A stretch of DNA of 64,000 bases from Ahniella affigens (GTDB taxonomy: Bacteria; Pseudomonadota; Gammaproteobacteria; Xanthomonadales; Ahniellaceae), in contig NZ_CP027860.1 in NCBI RefSeq assembly GCF_003015185.1, forward strand, positions 1,240,001-1,304,000, written 5' to 3'. Below, piece after piece: positions 61,724-64,000 of this stretch; position 1 is the stretch's first letter, and every line of letters begins with the position of its first letter. The notes beneath the pieces are model-generated. The model had not been told where the DNA came from, did not search any database, and saw only the letters and a program-made list of their open reading frames with translations. Both the position numbers and the translations under genes were made by a program.

Positions 61724-61749
61724 GCCGCCCGCTGTTGAAGGCGGGCAGC
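61724..61749 (+). terminator. Likely terminator of the fumarase gene
   Basis: Stem gcccgc (61727-61732) with gcgggc (61741-61746), extended by a mismatch and two pairs; loop tgttgaag. Seven bases after the stop; the following cctttgattctg is moderately T-rich. Confidence 0.5.
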
Positions 61750-61783
61750 CATTGGGCCTTTGATTCTGTTCAGTGTCGATGCG

Positions 61784-61815
61784 GTCTGAAGGTCCAGGAT
61801 GTAAGAATTCAGGTT
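61784..61815 (+). repeat. Small dispersed hairpin, copy 5
   Basis: tctgaaggtccaggatg followed by taagaattcaggttcttctc; the same ctgaa-N-gtccaggatg core as copies 1, 2 and 4. Confidence 0.65.
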
Positions 61816-61885
61816 CTTCTCATCAAGCCCACGATCATCCATTGGTTTGCTGGCTCAGCAGTCTGCATTCAATGACCATTCTGAT

Positions 61886-62014
61886 CGCAAGTAACCCCCT
61901 CCCCGGGCCCTCTCCCCCGCGAGTGGAAGTGCCAACTCCCTCTCCCACGCGAGTGGAAGAGCCAACTCCCTCTCCCACGCGAGTGGGAGAGGGCAGGGGA
62001 GAGGGCTACTTGCG
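61886..62014 (+). repeat. Dispersed palindromic element, copy 5 with internal 30-bp triplication
   Basis: Ends cgcaagta (61886-61893) and tacttgcg (62007-62014). Inside, a 30-base unit beginning ccctctcccacgcgagtgga repeats at 61908, 61938 and 61968 (third copy partial). Unlike the other copies the central palindrome is in tandem triplicate and reads cgcgag rather than ctcgcg. Confidence 0.88.
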
Positions 62015-62104
62015 ACAGTGCGCTATGGTAATAATCGCGCACCGGCATTGACCCTTAGACGCGCGCATCAACGCACCTTCGTTACGACCACAACTCCCAA
62101 CGCA

Positions 62105-62749
62105 TCATTGTGTGGTGACGCTGTAACTGATCGCGCCGGTGTCCGCACCGTGCGGGTCGCTGCAGCGGAAGCTGTGCGTCTGCAAACCGACGCTGGTCGG
62201 CTGGATGCGCTTGACAGCGAAGAACGTCTTGAACGTCGCGATCGGGTAGTCCAGATTGGCCTGAACGAGTGTCCGAGAGCCGCTGCTGACCGTTATGTCG
62301 GCATGCGTTGGCAGGCTCAGGAACCGGCAACTGAGCGCATCGTGATCGGGGTCAATCACGCTCAGATCCCGAAACATGGGCACCCATTGGGTGATGCCCG
62401 TGGTCAGGAACTTGCGGACACCGCTGACGAACTGTGGCGCGCTATTCACCAGTGTGACGGTGAGGGCAAAACTGCGGCTGGTGATCGCACCTAGTGCATC
62501 CGTGACGCTGACTGTGATGTTGGTATTACCAAACGCGCCATCGCGCGGTCGGATCCGGAGACAAGGTGTGTTGCCGGGTTCGAAAATCAGCAAGCTGTTG
62601 GCGCTGCCGTGAGCGACCAATCCGGGATTGCTCGAGACCGCTGCGATGGTTAAGGCCTGCGCTTGCTCGTCTGTGCCGCCGCCTGGTCCAAGCCCCGTGA
62701 GCGGTACACACACAGATTGGTTCTCCTGAATGGTCTGGGCGTGGATCAT
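62105..62749 (-). CDS. C-terminal fragment of frameshifted cadherin-like surface protein
   Basis: 214 residues as a separate frame, but the likely true protein continues from the upstream frame. It shows two Ig/cadherin-like modules (NTNITVSVTDALGAITSRSFALTVTLVNSAPQF and DPDHDALSCRFLSLPTHADITV...FKTFFAVKRIQPTSVGLQTHSFRCSDPHGADTGAISYSV). Translated upstream of its ATG, the same frame reads SPSLNMIHAQTIQENQ. This is exactly what is expected after the INDPP end of the upstream fragment. No ribosome-binding site for independent translation. Confidence 0.7.
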   Translation of the reverse strand: MIHAQTIQENQSVCVPLTGLGPGGGTDEQAQALTIAAVSSNPGLVAHGSANSLLIFEPGNTPCLRIRPRDGAFGNTNITVSVTDALGAITSRSFALTVTLVNSAPQFVSGVRKFLTTGITQWVPMFRDLSVIDPDHDALSCRFLSLPTHADITVSSGSRTLVQANLDYPIATFKTFFAVKRIQPTSVGLQTHSFRCSDPHGADTGAISYSVTTQ

Positions 62750-62751
62750 GT

Positions 62752-64000
62752 TCAGGCTGGGGGATCGTTGATCGCGGCGATGGTGACGAACAGGTTGTTG
62801 CTGACGATCGAGCTCAGGTCATCAAATGCCCTGACGGAGAACGCACCGACATTGCCGCTTAGATTGCTGGGTGGCAGCCAGGTGAAGTGTTGGTCTGAGG
62901 TCAATACGTCGCCTACGTTGATGAGTGTCCCGTCACCACGACGGAGACTGCCGCTCGTGATGGCGTTGATCTTGAGCGCCAGGGGCTGTCCATCAACGCT
63001 GAGCGCGCGGAGTGCGGTGAGCAAGTCGCCGCTCGACAACTGCAATGCGCTGTCTTCGTTGATGCTATAGGTCAGCATGGTGGGAACGATGGTCGGTGCG
63101 TCGTCATCGACATTTTGAATCTCAATCGGCAGCGTGACTGGGCCCGTGCTGCCCTGACTGTTACGCGCTTCAAATGTCAACGTTCGAAGGCCGGCGACGC
63201 CGGTCGATTGCAGATAGAAGCAGCGGCCGTTCCGCTGCGAGAGCCCGTCGGTGAGCTGCACGTGGGCCGGTGGGCTCAGAATAATCTGTTCGGCGACACC
63301 GCCGTCCGGGTCGTCGACCGGCAGACACGTTACCCAAGTCGAGTCGTTTTCAGACAAGATGACGCGCCGTTCGAAGACGCGTGGCAGATCAGGCTCTGGG
63401 CTCAGATTGACGCGGATTTCGGTGGGGTTGATGGCGCCGGTGGTTGGGTTCCGCGCTTGCAGCAAGAACGCTGGGATCTCTGCGCCATGCATGTTGAGCG
63501 GCGGCGTCCAATACCAAGTCTGTCCGGGCAACAACTGGCTCTCATGATTCACCGCTTCGCCCGCTTCGGTCATCAGCTTGCCGCGAAACTGGCGCAGCAA
63601 GCGAAAGTGTATTGGTTGGTCAAACGGGTCGATGAGGCTCGCACGGTTTGCAAGGTCCTGATAGGACACGGTCACGGGTGAATCTTCGGCGCCTACCATC
63701 GTGACGTTGGCGGCGGCAAATGGCGGCAGGTCCGTCCCTTCAAAGTTCAGGCGGACTGTCAATGTATCGCGACCAAACAAAAGCTTTTCTTCATTCGCAT
63801 CGAAGATGTTGAGCCAGCGAACGACTGGTTGTTCTGTGGGGTCATTGGGCCAAGCTTTGATCAACAGCCACGTTTGAAGTCCGAGGTCATTGGGCGGCGT
63901 GATCACCCAGTTCTGCGTGTGGCTACCATCGTTGGCCGTGTAGCCGTCAAACAAGAGCGTCACGTAGTTGTTGGTGTGCGCACTCATCGACCAAATCATC
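62752..64000 (-). CDS. Large cadherin-like surface protein, partial and frameshifted
   Basis: The frame is open through the window end, so the start lies outside. 415 residues are visible from the ATG at 63999, which need not be the real start. Repeated Ig/cadherin-like modules of ~100 residues end in segments such as IEIQNVDDDAPTI and VTIAAINDPPA; one begins MLTYSINEDSALQLSSGDLL and has GSLRRGDGT and FTWLPPSNLSGNVGAFSVRAFDD. These mark large exported adhesin-like or calcium-binding surface proteins. The frame stops right after INDPPA where a module should continue; the following modules are in another frame. Confidence 0.75.
   Translation of the reverse strand, partial: MIWSMSAHTNNYVTLLFDGYTANDGSHTQNWVITPPNDLGLQTWLLIKAWPNDPTEQPVVRWLNIFDANEEKLLFGRDTLTVRLNFEGTDLPPFAAANVTMVGAEDSPVTVSYQDLANRASLIDPFDQPIHFRLLRQFRGKLMTEAGEAVNHESQLLPGQTWYWTPPLNMHGAEIPAFLLQARNPTTGAINPTEIRVNLSPEPDLPRVFERRVILSENDSTWVTCLPVDDPDGGVAEQIILSPPAHVQLTDGLSQRNGRCFYLQSTGVAGLRTLTFEARNSQGSTGPVTLPIEIQNVDDDAPTIVPTMLTYSINEDSALQLSSGDLLTALRALSVDGQPLALKINAITSGSLRRGDGTLINVGDVLTSDQHFTWLPPSNLSGNVGAFSVRAFDDLSSIVSNNLFVTIAAINDPPA

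Larger units (their letters stand above)
61718..62104. other. Intergenic region with terminator, small hairpin and long repeat
   Basis: 387 bases between convergent genes with no coding frame. In order: hairpin 61724-61749, small dispersed hairpin 61784-61815, long repeat 61886-62014. Confidence 0.65.

Noticed and set aside
61908-61997. Regular 30-bp repeats as a possible CRISPR array
   Set aside because: Units are directly abutting without spacers; they are an internal triplication of the palindromic element.

Overview
The window is a 64 kb piece of a GC-rich gammaproteobacterial chromosome. The gene content (gltX next to a Zur-type regulator, ntrB/ntrC, recQ, a POT peptide symporter, class I fumarase, DUF3228 and DUF1615 proteins) points to the Xanthomonadales/Lysobacterales. 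So do many secreted proteins ending in FASGFE-like tails and a high density of intergenic palindromic repeats. A Rhodanobacteraceae-like organism is my best guess; this is inference and was not tested by a search. I found no tRNA, rRNA, CRISPR array, prophage or intact insertion sequence.

Layout. 1-11 kb holds secreted and cell-envelope proteins (a beta-helix protein cut by the window edge, an S9 peptidase, an NHL-type propeller, a double Tudor-like protein, a BNR-type propeller) plus an RsuA-type pseudouridine synthase. 11-20 kb has a molybdopterin oxidoreductase, a GYF-RDD-pilin fusion, a CHAT/PG-binding amidase-like protein, a Tat-exported Rossmann protein, an orphan Ser/Thr kinase and DUF3228. 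20-26 kb has lipoproteins, an M14 peptidase and two tandem secreted paralogues. 26-40 kb carries two ECF sigma factor/Ser-Thr kinase operons that flank a secreted beta-helix protein and a three-gene membrane/HTH/STAND-NTPase locus. 41-48 kb is a minus-strand cluster of a secreted TPR-CHAT protein, an ECF sigma factor, a membrane anti-sigma factor, an arrestin-like membrane protein and a P-loop protein. 49-62 kb is mostly housekeeping: gltX-zur-AspA-like-AmpD-like operon, recQ, ntrBC, a POT transporter and fumarase. The right end is a large cadherin-like surface protein broken by a one-base frameshift.

The strongest candidates for undescribed biology are three. (1) The TPR-CHAT/ECF/anti-sigma cluster, in which a periplasmic caspase-like protein could control a sigma factor by cutting its membrane anti-sigma. 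(2) The locus at 32.2-36.5 kb, where a pilin-like membrane domain is fused to a STAND-type NTPase and its overlapping partner is an HTH protein with a degenerate NTPase domain. (3) The two kinase-coupled ECF operons, at least one of which has threonines where sigma region 2.2 normally carries acidic residues.

Two dispersed repeat families fill the intergenic regions: a larger element of about 110-160 bp with cgcaagta/tacttgcg ends (seven copies), and a 35-40 bp hairpin centred on ccaggatgga (five copies).
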